A stretch of DNA of 64,000 nucleotides from Macrostomum hystrix (taxonomy: Eukaryota; Platyhelminthes; Macrostomidae): positions 5,198,001 to 5,262,000 of the forward strand of contig CATNEN010000025.1 of the NCBI GenBank assembly GCA_950097015.1, given 5' to 3'. Of the stretch, positions 23,641 to 34,910 are shown piece after piece. The notes beneath the pieces are model-generated. The model worked only from the letters and a program-made list of their open reading frames with translations. It was not told the DNA's origin and did not search any database. Position 1 is the first letter of the stretch, and each line of letters opens with the position of its first letter. Position numbers and translations under genes: made by a program.

Positions 23641-24504
23641 CTACACCGCGGCCATGCGTACTAACGCCTCCGGCAGCAACCAGCCCTCAACCAGCTCGAC
23701 GACTGCCTGCCCGTACCTGGCTACTAGCTGATGCGGTGCCGCCGCCAATCCGCCGACCATAACTTCCGCCCGTGCCGCGGCTTCTTGGGCCATCTCCCGC
23801 CTAGTAGCCCTGTCCTCGGCTGCGAATCCTTGATGTACCGCCATGGGCCACCCGTCATCTCTCTCCATCCGTGCGGCGCGGGCTAGGGACTCGGCCACCC
23901 CTAGTATGGCCGCCTCGCGTGCTGGTGCTCTATGGCCCCATTGAGCCCGGCGCTGCCTGCGTCGCTGGGCGCCGCCTCTTCGACGTCTGGGCCTAGCAGC
24001 GGCCCCTCCCAGCTCTTCCTCCTGGCTGCTGGCTTCATCGTCCAGCATGCCCTCATCCTCAGACGGCATGCCAAACTGCAGCTGAGCCCACAGGTCCTCA
24101 TTCACATCCACTTGAGCGTCCATCGAGCCGCTGCTGCTGGAGCTCAACTGTGGGCGAGCTGCCTGGCAGGCAACGTCCTGAACTTCAGCGGCCGCCATGC
24201 AAGCCTGGTCCCTCTTGGCTCTAGAGACCGCATGGGGCGCCTCTGGCGCGACTCGCTTACGCTGCTGCGAACATCGGGGAAGGGCGGGCATGAAGTTCTG
24301 ATGCCAGTTTGGTGAGCGCTGACCCAAAGGGAAGGGCGCACTGTTCCCAAACTGACGCTTCAAAAGTGCTAGCCCATCACTTACCGGCTCTTGGCGCTCC
24401 TTCAGGGGGCTCCTGGCTGCCTCCTGAACTCGACGTGTTGGGGCCGGCAGCTTTGGCCTAGTGGCAACTCTCTCTTCTGGTCCGCAGTTTTCTTTGGCAT
24501 CCAT
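23641..24504 (-). CDS. Extra ORF downstream of gypsy integrase, unknown function
   Basis: A 287-codon frame starts at an ATG 64 bases after the integrase stop and runs to 23641. It sits where some gypsy-like elements carry an env gene, but I see no signal peptide, no long hydrophobic segment and no glycoprotein-like Cys pattern. It is Arg/Ala/Gln-rich with a very basic run (RPRRRRGGAQRRRQRRAQW) and an acidic stretch before it (EDEGMLDDEASSQEEE). It could be a nucleic-acid-binding accessory protein. Its full length without stops in a decayed element suggests it was coding until recently. Confidence 0.5.
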   Translation of the reverse strand: MDAKENCGPEERVATRPKLPAPTRRVQEAARSPLKERQEPVSDGLALLKRQFGNSAPFPLGQRSPNWHQNFMPALPRCSQQRKRVAPEAPHAVSRAKRDQACMAAAEVQDVACQAARPQLSSSSSGSMDAQVDVNEDLWAQLQFGMPSEDEGMLDDEASSQEEELGGAAARPRRRRGGAQRRRQRRAQWGHRAPAREAAILGVAESLARAARMERDDGWPMAVHQGFAAEDRATRREMAQEAAARAEVMVGGLAAAPHQLVARYGQAVVELVEGWLLPEALVRMAAV

Positions 24505-24568
24505 CCGTACTTTGTAATCTTCTTCTTTTCTTTAAGGATGTTTTCTGGCCTTGCTTCGGGCTGGGATG

Positions 24569-26224
24569 TCACTGGAACATTGTAGGTAGGCCATACATTG
24601 CTCTGATGAAGTAGGATTTCTTGCTAGGATCTATTTGCAGCCTTTCAGGCTCTCGCCTATCTCTCTGCGGCCTTTGCCGCGGCTCTAGATCCCTAGCTTC
24701 ACCTACTTCCTGGTTCTGAGCAGCCTCACCTACTTCTTCGGCCCAAACACCATCTGCAACTTCCCCGAGCACCGAGGATGGGATAGGGGACGGGATTGGA
24801 GACGGCGACAGACTGTCCGACGGCTGGACAATTACATCACCTAAAACCTCATCCGCCTCTTCTCCATTGCAGATCTCGTGGCCAGCTAGTTCATGAAGAT
24901 TCGACCTGGAGGCAGCTCGTGGTCGCAAATGCCACCTTCGAGCGCCCCACAGGCCGATCCCATCGTCGTCGTCGTCGTCATCGCTGCTTCCTGGCTCGCC
25001 GGACGCGTCAGCTGCCGGAGGGCCACCCTTGGGCCGCCTTCCGCGCTTCTGCAGTGCCATGCTCGCCTCTTCCGTCTCGCTGCACATCGAGGCCGGTACC
25101 GGGAGCAGGTTGCGCCGATGTACTACCAGCACCTGCTTCCTGGCCTTTTTGGTGTTGCCGTGTCGCCTGATCTTATAAACCGTCTCGCCCTTGCTCTCGA
25201 GCACCACGTAGACCGACTGTCGGGGCCGATGGAACTTGCTGATCTCGCCGGACTCGATCCCCGGGTTGTTGAGTAAGACCAGCTGGCCCGGGCGGAGTGG
25301 TTTCGCCTGCGGCCTCTCCTGATAGTGCTCCTCCCGCAGCACCTGGTACCTCTCGAGCTTGTCCCGGGCGCAGTCAACAGCCTGGTTGATGCGCTCCTGG
25401 AACTGTCGGAGATAGTCTGGAAGGTCTGCGTATTCAGCCAGTGCAGTCAACGTGTTGTCCACGGGCAGCCGGTACTCCCGTCCGAAGACCAGGAAGTACG
25501 GCGTGTACCCGGTCACAGGGTGGACACTGGTGCGCAACGCGATTAAGCACGCGGGCAGCATCAGGTCCCAATCCCTGTGATCTTTTTCCAACAAACACGT
25601 GAGCACTGACTTAATCTGGCGATTCAGGTTCTCAACCTGGCCATTGCTGGCTGGGTTGTAGGGACACGTGTACGTGTGACGGATTCCGTACAGCTTACAG
25701 AAGTCTTCAAACTCTGCGCTCATGAAGTTCGTCCCCTGGTCCGTGTGCAACCAAGCTGGTGCACCGTACTCGGGAATAAACCGATCTAGCAGCAGTTTGA
25801 GCACTGTCTTAGACTTCTGGTTCCTCATCGGGTAAGCGAACGGGTACTTCGATGTTGCATCACACAGGGTTAGGATATACCGATGTCCTCGGGCACTCGG
25901 CTGAGACAAAGGCCCGATCACGTCGGCGTGCACCCTCCCCAAGACCTCACACACTGGAAAGTTCTGCGGTGGGACCATCTCTTTCCGCCTTGTCTTGCTT
26001 TCCAGACATGTCCTGCAACGCGCAACGTACCCCGTCGCCTCTGTCCAGAGACCGGGTCTCCAGAACCTGTCTTTCACTCTCTGAACCGTCTTGGACTGGC
26101 CGAGATGACCCGCCAAAGGTGAGTCATGCAAGGCCTCAAAGACGCGCGAGTCTAATGCTTTCGGTAGCACCGGTCGCGGCGGCCGGTTGTCATCAAAGTC
26201 AATGACGAGCAACCCGTCGCGCAC
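24569..26224 (-). pseudogene. Ty3/gypsy integrase (pol C-terminal part)
   Basis: The 551-codon frame has the H2C2 zinc motif (HDSPLAGHLG ... ARCRTC), then the catalytic triad: D in VHADVIGPL, D in HTDQGTNF and E in NPASNGQVENLNR, with 35 residues between the second D and the E. A GPY/F-like module follows (KFHRPRQSVYVVLE ... KIRRHGNTKKARKQVLVVHRRNLLPV), and then an acidic, Pro-rich tail of about 150 residues. The integrase frame itself is intact. The upstream pol lies in other frames: the motif YLTELKLSGREKP at about 26320 is separated from the integrase frame by a frameshift near 26285. I therefore call the whole pol a pseudogene. Confidence 0.85.
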
Positions 26225-26479
26225 CCCCAGCTCCTCAAATGCACCCAGCAGGTCTCTGACCTCCTTCGCATCTGGAGTCGCTGATCGAACCTGGGCTTTT
26301 CCCTTCCTGACAGCTTCAGTTCCGTCAGGTACCGGATTGCCGGGTCTTGGTGCTGAGCTTCTAGCAACTCAACCTGGCTAACCGGCGCCCTCAGGAACTC
26401 TGTCACCACTGCTCTTACCGGAGGCAGCTCTCCACTGTCTTCGTCCTCCTTGTCCTTGGACCCAGGAGCCCTGGCAGCA

Positions 26480-26990
26480 GGGGGTGTCCTTGACAGGCGA
26501 GACTGGTCGCAACGAGTCTGACAACACCCCTCCACCTCTGCTCCCTGTCCCACGGAGAGACCAACAGTCGGCAGGCAGGACTGGCTGCAACGAGCTAACT
26601 GCTGATCTTCCTGACCCGAGGACCCTGACACAGCGGGATGTCGCTCATCGAGCCAGCGACTTCTCCCCTGTTTCTGAGAACTCCTCGACAGCAGGATTCG
26701 GTGTCTGCAGGCAGGACTGGCTGCAACGAGCGGACACTTCCTCCTCTGTCTCCGGACACACCAGAGGCTCTGGATCTGGCGCCTGCAGGCAGGACTGGCT
26801 GCAACGAGCGGGCACTTTTTCCTTCACCTCTGAGCCTTCAGCCACCACTTGAGTCTGCACCTGTGCCTTGGCATCACAGCCCCGCACCCAGTGCTCCTCC
26901 CTTGTGGCTCCCTGGCTCCAGCTATCTTCAGTAGCTACCGTCTGCACGGCGGCATCCAGTCTGCAGGCAGAACTGGCTGCAACGAGCTGA
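26480..26990 (-). repeat. Repeated Cys-containing linker in gypsy pol
   Basis: A block close to GGCAGGACTGGCTGCAACGA occurs about five times (near 26573, 26713, 26791 and 26967, with a diverged copy near 26500). On the - strand each gives ARCSQSCLQ or a variant, separated by Pro/Glu/Ser-rich spacers. The block lies between RNase H and integrase. Confidence 0.7.
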
Positions 26991-27464
26991 CTGCGGAGCC
27001 CCGTAGACAGGTGCTTCCCGCCTCAAAAGCTGGCCTGCGGTCGTGTCTTCCTGACACCCTTGCAGCACCGCCTTATCTCGGCGCACCTGGACAGGTTCCA
27101 GGACCGGCTCTTCCACCAGTCCTTTGGACACAGCTGCTTCCCTTCCTGATCGGCCGTCAGCGACATCCTGGGCCTTGGGTTTCACAGCTCGCAGTGGTTC
27201 TGCGGCCTCATTGGTTTCACCCTGTTTATTGATCCCTTCCTGTCCCTCCTCCAGCTGACTCGAAAATAGGCGGGTGCAAGCACTCGCACCGAACTGGTTG
27301 TGAGGTTTTAATACTCCAAATGAACAATTGACCGGGTTATCCGGCTTTCTCGACATCGAGTCAGCATTTTGGTGAGACTTTCCAGGACGATAAACAATGG
27401 TGAAATGAATTTAAATGAATTTAATCCCCAGCTTGGCCCGGCCTATTGGCTACTAATTCTATGT

Positions 27465-27564
27465 ATTTATTCCCCAGTTGGATTGGCCCATAGACCAGAT
27501 AAATTTCAACGGCCAAATAAATAAATTTATCTGGTCTATGGGCCAATCCAACTGGGGAATAAAT
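27465..27564. repeat. Perfect 42-bp inverted repeat, 16-bp loop
   Basis: Arms 27465-27506 and 27523-27564 are exact reverse complements (for example TTGGCCCATAGACCAG against CTGGTCTATGGGCCAA). A hairpin this perfect points to a young foldback element. Confidence 0.9.
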
Positions 27565-27573
27565 GGTATATAT

Positions 27574-27700
27574 TCCCCAATTATTTTGTTGTCTAGCGGG
27601 CAAAAGCAAGAGGTGTCTCGTTTATTGACCGAGGCGAAGCCGAGGTCAATGATCGAGACACCGTGTGCTTTTGGCCCTAGACAGCTAAATGAGTGGGGAA
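27574..27700. repeat. Foldback element A with GGCGAAGCC core hairpin
   Basis: The outer arms pair imperfectly: GTCTAGCGGGCAAAAGCA and GGTGTCTCG on the left against CGAGACACC and TGCTTTTGGCCCTAGAC on the right. The centre is TTGACC-GA-GGCGAAGCC-GA-GGTCAA, a small symmetrical hairpin. The ends are CCCCAATTATTT and AAATGAGTGGGG. Confidence 0.7.
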
Positions 27701-28030
27701 TATGATATGTATCCCCCGTTCGGTGTGTGTAGCTTTTGTGTGCTACACTTTTTTGCTAGTTTTTGTTAGTCTATGGTTGTTGTCTCGAATTTATCAGCCC
27801 GCGGGGCAGCGGGAAATAAATGATTTATATATTTACCTAGGGAAATAAATGAAAACATGCGTCACATAGACACTCGCCCGGGGCAAAAGGGGGATACATA
27901 CATTATCACCCACTTGTTTGACTTATCTATGGCCGAAAACGTCTTCGTTGTCTATGGCCTAGGAACGGCTTCGGACTGCGCTGTAAATAGTTTTATTAGT
28001 GCAATATCATGAGCCAGGCCAAGCTTTAGG

Positions 28031-28152
28031 ATTAAATACTATAATACCCCCTGAAATCGTTGTCTATGGCCTAGGAACGGCTGAGGACGCGTTTCTTGGC
28101 CGAGGCGAAGCCGAGGCAAAGAAACAAAATCAGGGTGGTATTATTCTATACT
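28031..28152. repeat. Foldback element B, relative of element A
   Basis: Arms AATACCCCCTGA (left) and TCAGGGTGGTATT (right) pair, and the centre again holds GAGGCGAAGCCGAGG, here flanked by TTGGCC and GGCAAA. The block TTGTCTATGGCCTAGGAACG inside it also occurs at 27948-27967. Confidence 0.6.
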
Positions 28153-28830
28153 TCAGATAAATAATTGATTCACATACGATCCTTTAGTTAATTTTAATAG
28201 TTAATTTAACTTTTAAATTCAGTAAAAATTATACAAATGAGTTATGTTTAACGATTTTCGTAATAAAACTTGAGAAATGATTGAATCAATTGATAACTAT
28301 CGCTTATTTACTGAAAGCTGACCTTACAGTGTGTACTTTAACAGTGTATTATAATCAATAAATCACCTATATTTAATTAATATGTAAAATTATTAACAAT
28401 GGCACAAAGACAATATCTAATGATTTTAAGTGAAAATGAAGAGCGCAATCTATATGCTGATCTGGATAAGGAAGAATCTTGTCCATACGAAATTGTGCTT
28501 CTGAATGCAAATCAATGATATAGGCACTTGCCCGCGATAACATGGAATTTACTATACGCTCGTAAATAATCCGATTTTCAACTGCACCTTGAATTAATAA
28601 GACAAATAGTTTTTTTACAAAACAGTTCGCAAAAGCATGACTTTCAAAACTAAAGGTTGTAATCTATTAAAGAACGTAAGTTAAAAATAACATGCACTCA
28701 TCATTGTATAAAATGAGTAACCGTCTGCAAAAAAACAATGATCACCACAATCATCCAATCGGATATGTCAGCCGCTTTGAAGCGTTTCAAATAAGCGAGT
28801 CCGCTATGCTTCTAAAAACGCATCTGTTAC
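28153..28830. other. AT-rich spacer
   Basis: No coding signature or repeat stands out between the foldback cluster and the minisatellite. Confidence 0.5.
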
Positions 28831-29265
28831 GCGTTTGAGTCATTAGAGAAGCGTTTGAGTAATTAGAGAAGCGTTTGAGTAATTAGAGAATCGTTTGAGT
28901 AATTAGAGAAGCGTTTGAGTAATTAGAGAAGCGTTTGAGTAATTACAGAAGCGTTTGAGTAATTAGAGAAGCGTTTGAGTAATTAGAGAAGCGTTTGAGT
29001 AATTAGAGAAGCGTTTGAGTCATTAGAGAAGCGTTTGAGTCATTAGAGAAGCGTTTGAGTCATTAGAGAAGCGTTTGAGTAATTAGAGAAGCGTTTGAGT
29101 AATTAGAGAAGCGTTTGAGTAATTACAGAAGCGTTTGAGTAATTAGAGAAGCGTTTGAGTAATTAGAGAAGCGTTTGAGTCATCAGAGAAACGTCTGGGC
29201 TGCTAGAGAAGCGTTTGGGTCATTAGAGAAGTGTTTGAGTCATTAGGGAAACGTTTGAGTCTTTA
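28831..29265. repeat. 20-bp minisatellite, about 21 copies
   Basis: The unit GCGTTTGAGTAATTAGAGAA is repeated head to tail with near identity. Variants have CATTAG for AATTAG. The last few units (from about 29180) are more diverged. Confidence 0.95.
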
Positions 29266-29554
29266 GTGACTAATATAAAGGATAAGTTGCTGTAAATAGT
29301 TTAGAACTGCCAAACAAACAAACAAATAAACAAACAAACAATAATGATCATTGTTTTTGCAAGACAATTCTGAAATATTTTCGATACAGACAATTTTTAT
29401 GCACAGCGGGTTATAATGTACATAATATAACGAGAAACTACACCTATTCGCTTAATAAAGTACTATTAAATCATAACTTAATCATAATCTTGTAGATACC
29501 AGGAAGCATTAGGTTGAGTATATATTAAGTCCAATCATAACAAACAGAGCCAGT

Positions 29555-32500
29555 TTATCCAATACAGGCACTAGCGGCATTCTTAATAGCCGTCCTAGCA
29601 TAAGGAATGTAGCTGATTGAGTACCAGGTGAGGGCCAGGAACTGTAGAATGCAGAATAACACGGTCAGAACTACACTGTTCCATAGAAAGGCCGACAGCA
29701 GAGCCAGGGTCATGAACAGCAGCATTAGCAGGGTGGCAATTAGGCGGGTAGGGGCGAACATCTTCTTTAGTTGGTTAAGCGGACCCATTAGAAAGCAGGT
29801 GGAGGCCAGGGACATAATGTTGCCCAGTGTGTAGAACACGGCGAAGATGATCACACCGCGAAACGGAATAGCAAGGAAGAAGCTGCCCTGAAAATAAAAT
29901 ATAAATTCAGGAGACTGTGTTTTTAATGCTGGTAACTGCAGGCAATAGCTATATTACATTGGTCATAATATTATGGGGCTTTCTTACGAAATTTGTCACC
30001 GCAAATCTCAGCAAATAGCCTTTTTTATCATTTTAGAGTCTCCCAATAAAGGTACTCTTTGCACGTCTGTCTTGCTAAACTGCACATAACTTTGGACCAT
30101 AGACAGTGGAAGCGTGCACCTATGAAGCGTAAGAGGCGACAAAATCCTGTCTATCCACTTCTGCAACGCATTTTTATGACATCTGGCACGGAATAAAAAC
30201 ATGTGTACTCTTGTGTACTCTTGGTCGGCTTATGACATTAGTAATTCTACATTGCGCATACCAGCAATGACAGGCCGCAGCCAATCCCGAAGCAGATCAG
30301 AAAGCCTTTAATCCTAGTACTCCAGCTGAAGGTTGCACTCTCGTTAATCTACAAAGTCATATAAAAGCTTATTAAAACGCAGATTAAATAAAAATAGAAA
30401 TGACACGGCACTAAAACTTAAATTATATTAAGAGAAAGTCAAAACAACTATGAAGATATGTAGTGCTTATAGATGGAAATAGGTGACCTGTAGTTTTAAG
30501 TCAAGGTAAAACTACCACAAGAGAAAAGCCAGAGGAACAGGCTATTGTTATAAAGACAAAGAGCAGAAAGCTTATTATTCAGTTAACAAAGAATGTTCCT
30601 ATACCAGTAGTTTCAATTAAATTTGCAAAGAACTCTCGAAAACACAACATGGGTTAGTGAATGAAATACTAAACTACTTTCTAGTTGTTGTGTGTATCTT
30701 GCCATGTAGAAGGCTATTGGGCTCTCGCGAGCTGTCTGAAACTCTATTAAAAAGTTATTTCCTATTAAAAGTACATTGAAGAGATGGCTTATATCAGCTT
30801 TCTTTGACAAATTCATAAAGTGAGAAATTTACCTGCTGCATTTTTTCGCTCAGTGACGTTTTGAACTAAATTAGTTTCACGGAATATTTCACAGTACAAG
30901 GAAGTGCAACTGGCACAGCCTTCTGCGGCTAGCCGGGCAAGTCATCCGGGTCAACACCTACTGCCCAGAACTGTTTAAACATATCCTGTTGCGGACTCAG
31001 CAGGGACAGCGTAGGCATAGGCTATTAGCCATCTCCGCGATCTACTCACATACAGATTTGTACTACGAGGGGCACTAAAAAAGTTCTGAGCCTGACCAAG
31101 ATCTTATAGTGGCAAAGTGCTGATACTTCAGGTTCTAAAAGCGGCACATGTTAATAGTAAATTGTCAACTTTTCATAATTTTCTGCATTCCCTAAGTCCT
31201 ATTGCACCATTATATTTCTAGCACCCCATGGCATTTTCTCAAGAATTAAAGCTTGAGCACAGGGCAGTGATCAAATTTCTGTCTCTGGAGGGCTCAAAGC
31301 CTGCTGAAATTCAAAGCCGCATTGCTGGTGTGTACGCTGACGCTGTCCCCTCATACGCCATCATCAAGCGCTGGGCAGCCGAGTTTAAGCGTGGCCGCGA
31401 CTCACTCGAAGATGACCCCCCGATGTGGACGACCCCGGACTGCTGTCACTGCCGACAACATCCAGCGCATCCAGGCTCTGGTTGACAGTGACCGGCGGCT
31501 GAAAGTCAGGGAACTTGCGGCAGACACTGGACTTTCTGACCCGCAAGTCATTGAGATCTTGCACAAGCATCTTCATCTGTCCAAGGTTTCTGCCAGATGG
31601 ATCCCACGAATCTTGACAAGGGACCAAAAGACCGCACGGGTGCAGTACTCAAAGCTTGTCCTGGACTCCTACGATCCGGACCCTGCCAACTTTCTGTCCT
31701 GCTGCGTGACCGGGGATGAGACGTAGATCCATCACCACGATCCCGAGTCCAAGCAGTGGCTGCCAGTTGGTTCACCTGCACCACTGAAGGCACGGACTAG
31801 AGGCAGTGCGGGCAAGATTATGCTGACCGTCTTCTGGGATGCCAAGGGCCCGCTGCTGCTGGACTTTATACCGCACAAGCAGTCACAGGCGCCTACTACG
31901 CTGACCTGATCGCCCGTCTGCGCGAGGCAATCAAGGAAAATAGGCGAGGGATGCTGAGCCGTGGCGTTGTGCTGCTGCACGACAACGCACCGGCCCACAC
32001 CAGCAGGATTGCCAAGGCTGCTTTCATTATCGCAGGGTTCCGAGAGCTGCCGCACCCGGCCTGTTCACCGGACCTGGCTCCGAGCGACTTCCACCTGTTT
32101 CCACATATCAAGCGGGCGCTCCGTGGACAGCGTTTGACACTGATGACGCGCTGAAGGATGCTGCAACTGCTTGGTTTGAGGGCTGCTCGGTGCAATTCTT
32201 CCAGAGTGGCATTGAGGCACTGCGATCAAGATGCCATAAGTGCATCTTGGTTGGGGGAGGCTATTTTGAGAAAAGCTGATCTTACTTTGCCAATATCTCC
32301 TCTCTTTCATGTTGAGGCTCAGAACTTTAATAGTGCCCCTCGTACATGTACATTTTTCTATAGATTTAAAGTGCAATGCCGAATCTACTAAGAATGGTTC
32401 TTCATAAAGTTACATCTGTGGGATTTTAGCTTACAAACAAGGCAAACAAACCAACAGCAACTTAAATATCAAAGAAGTTAGAGAATAAAGAAACAGAGCT

Positions 32501-32961
32501 ATATACTTGGTTATAAATAAATGACTGCATGCAGCAATATTGCTCGGCAGCTGCTATAATCTATTTTAATTACTTAATTTTTACGTAATTTAGACAACAT
32601 CCACACTACTCTACATAAAACTGTTTGATTTAAGTTGCAAACATGTTTAGGTAAAATAAAAAAAATATTGCTTAAGTAAACACAAATTGTACCCACACTT
32701 CTTAGCAGAGGAACATCATCTTCTTCCTAGAGAAAAAAATAAATGGAATAATCAAGAAAAATTCGGTTTGATGATTATGTTATAATTAGTTAAGCAAGGG
32801 AACAAAATATTCAGAAAATAAGCAATTCATATAAGAACAGAATTTTTCAAAACTAGAAAAAATTCTTTCATTAAAAGAGCAGCACTTACATCAGAAAATA
32901 TTCCATTCCTGGCTTCTGTCTCTTCATCATTGCCACTAAGAACTTTCTTTAGCTTGTCCAT
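29555..32961 (-). CDS. SFT2-domain vesicle transport protein
   Basis: Three exons on the - strand, 32961-32890, 30348-30262 and 29887-29555, all joined in phase 0, give 163 residues, the usual size of SFT2D1/SFT2D2. The start MDKLKKVLSGNDEE matches the family N-terminus. Exon 2 holds FSWSTRIKGFLICFGIG, and exon 3 holds YTLGNIMSLASTCFLMGP, MFAPTRLIATLLML and LTWYSISYIPYAR, family signatures around four membrane segments. SFT2 proteins sit in Golgi and endosomal membranes and help vesicles fuse in endosome-to-Golgi retrograde transport. The first intron (30349-32889) is 2.5 kb long and about half of it is a dead mariner element. Confidence 0.93.
31066..32342 (+). mobile_element. Full-length, inactive mariner transposon
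   Basis: The 1,277-bp element has terminal inverted repeats CGAGGGGCACTA(AA)AAAGTTCTGAGCC, imperfect over about 28 bp, and a TA at each end (31064-31065 and 32343-32344), as expected for Tc1/mariner. It codes for a mariner transposase in several frames. It lies in intron 1 of the SFT2 gene, opposite to the host gene. Confidence 0.93.
31228..32154 (+). pseudogene. Mariner transposase, broken
   Basis: An N-terminal HTH region starts at MAFSQELKLEHRAV. Catalytic landmarks are CVTGDET (first D), LLHDNAPAHT (second D) and CSPDLAPSDFHLFP (third D), with 34 residues between the last two, the mariner D,D34D spacing. The frame is lost near 31430 (frameshift), a TAG replaces the expected Trp codon at 31724-31726, and a further frame change follows near 31870. 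It cannot make a working enzyme as it stands. Confidence 0.9.
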
Positions 32962-34902
32962 TTGTTAAGATATGTATATTCCTAAAAGAAAAGATATTTG
33001 ATCAATCATAATGGATAGAGGTTGCAAATTATCAAGCTCAGTATACAAAAAGTCAAGCTTTTTATTTGTCTATAAATATTTATTATAGGGTAATGTATCA
33101 TCAACCAAACAAGAATGTGTATTTTTTTAACTTCAAACCTAACCTACAGATTTTCTATTTAAGATATGGTGATAAATCAAAAGCCAAGTTATAGAAAACA
33201 GTTATTACATATTTCTAAAAAGTATCTGCTTTTGCTATTTTATCACATAGTAAAAAGTTATTCCTTCTTTTTATCTAAAAACCAAACAATGATTTTCATG
33301 GATCTTCAAACCAAACAGAGAATTTGAAGTTTGGTTTTACAATTTGAGTGAGTGGTTTAATCTTATTTTAAGGAGTGAACTATCATGAATATGTAATTTG
33401 AAAGCATTTTTCATGCTCTATAAATAACTACATTTATGGTCATTTAATTGGCAAGCAACCACATACAATCTTCGTCTAAAGTACATACTGAAAAAAATGT
33501 TGTTAAAAAGTATGCTTTTGCAATAAAAATTTCTACTGAAACATCAATATCTTTCTTTCCTCTTAATGCTTCATTGCACATCATGCCTCAGCTTATAGAT
33601 AATTTCTTCAACTTTCAAATTAGTTGTTCTGTGAAACACAATAGCTTGTTTCTGTCTTGCATGAGACCAAGGAAGAAGTCAAAATTCTTGTTCAGTTTTG
33701 AAGATACACTGTTCGGTTGATGATTCATTACCCTATGCCTAATTTAATCAGAATCTACTAACATTTAGGGCCCTAAAATATTTGTAAGTATTACATATAC
33801 TTACTTAAATAGTCTGTTGAGTATTGACCGAGTCATTATAAGAACAACATTGACATAATAGAGTAGCTATGCCTAACTAACCAGTATTGCCTCTAATTGC
33901 TAGCTAATGAGTTAAATGGAAGGATTTTTGTTTAAATTATGAAAGCTCTAAATAAAAAATATATATTCATAAATTGATAATCACTCACTGATAATGAATA
34001 ATAGCTACCTTAATTATAGCTAGTAATGATTAAAATCAAAGTAAACATATTTTGTTTATTCATTTTATAGCAAATAATCTAGGCTGGTTATGTCTTGAAG
34101 TCAATGGATTACCAATAATGTTTTAAAACAAGGAATATGGAAAATTTAATATTTTGTATTTATAAATAGACTATTTAATAATGAACTAACTTTAAGCTCT
34201 GTAAATGGTGCATGGCCCAGACACCCATATACCAAGACTGCCACAGCTTTGAATGGCTCCTAGGATGAGAGAAAGTCAAAATTTCTCTTTTTTAAGTGGC
34301 CATAACAGGCTTAGGGTAGGTAAGGTTTCTAGTCTTGTCCTCTGCTGCTATTTTATATTCAATTAAGTGTCTTTAAAAGAAACTTTATACAAACTTGACT
34401 GCCATACAGACAATTGACACAAAGTATATGCTGGGCAGCATTAATATTACATGTTACAGCATTAATAATCATAAAATATCATGTTGTTATAATGCACATA
34501 CAATGCACAATATTGATCAGATGCTTTTATGTCCACGTCACTTTAGTCTGTCCAGCATATCTAAACAAGATTTGACTCATTTTAAAGGCACATTCTCATG
34601 GTCATAAAATCAAATGCTATGTGAGAATTATTCATCTGCTCACAAATTTCATTTGCCTACAAATAAGTCAACTTGTCTATTGGCAGACAAGATCGCAGCA
34701 GACAAAGAGTCTGAAACTAGGTAGGTACTACCGTATTTGCTCTAGAATTCTCTATAGGGAGAACAAATGTTTACATAAAGGCTATTTTTCAAATGGATAG
34801 GCTACAGAAAAGATCTACATCACATACATTGCAAATGATCTAAGATACCTTGGAAACAACTTTAGTTTTAAAATTTAATTTTGAAATTAACTTACTTGAC
34901 TA
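32962..34902. other. AT-rich spacer upstream of SFT2 gene
   Basis: No coding signature. The open frames at 33448-33720 and 34395-34607 are low-complexity AT-rich readings with no family motif. Confidence 0.5.
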
Positions 34903-34910
34903 GACAGTAC

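Larger units (their letters stand above)
23641..27408 (-). mobile_element. 5'-truncated Ty3/gypsy LTR retrotransposon
   Basis: The element reads on the - strand. Its left-over pol begins at about 27408 with the end of RNase H (HFTIVYRPGKSHQNADSMSR), continues through a long repetitive linker, then integrase (24569-26224) and a separate downstream ORF (23641-24504). Gag, protease, reverse transcriptase and most of RNase H are missing, and no pair of LTRs is seen. The break at 27408 adjoins the foldback cluster at 27465, so a later insertion or rearrangement may have removed the 5' half. Confidence 0.85.

Noticed and set aside
23641-24504. The extra gypsy ORF as an envelope gene
   Set aside because: Position fits, but there is no signal peptide, membrane segment or Cys pattern, so I left it as unknown.
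28831-29265. CRISPR-like array
   Set aside because: The 20-bp repeats are directly adjacent without unique spacers, and the DNA is animal nuclear DNA.
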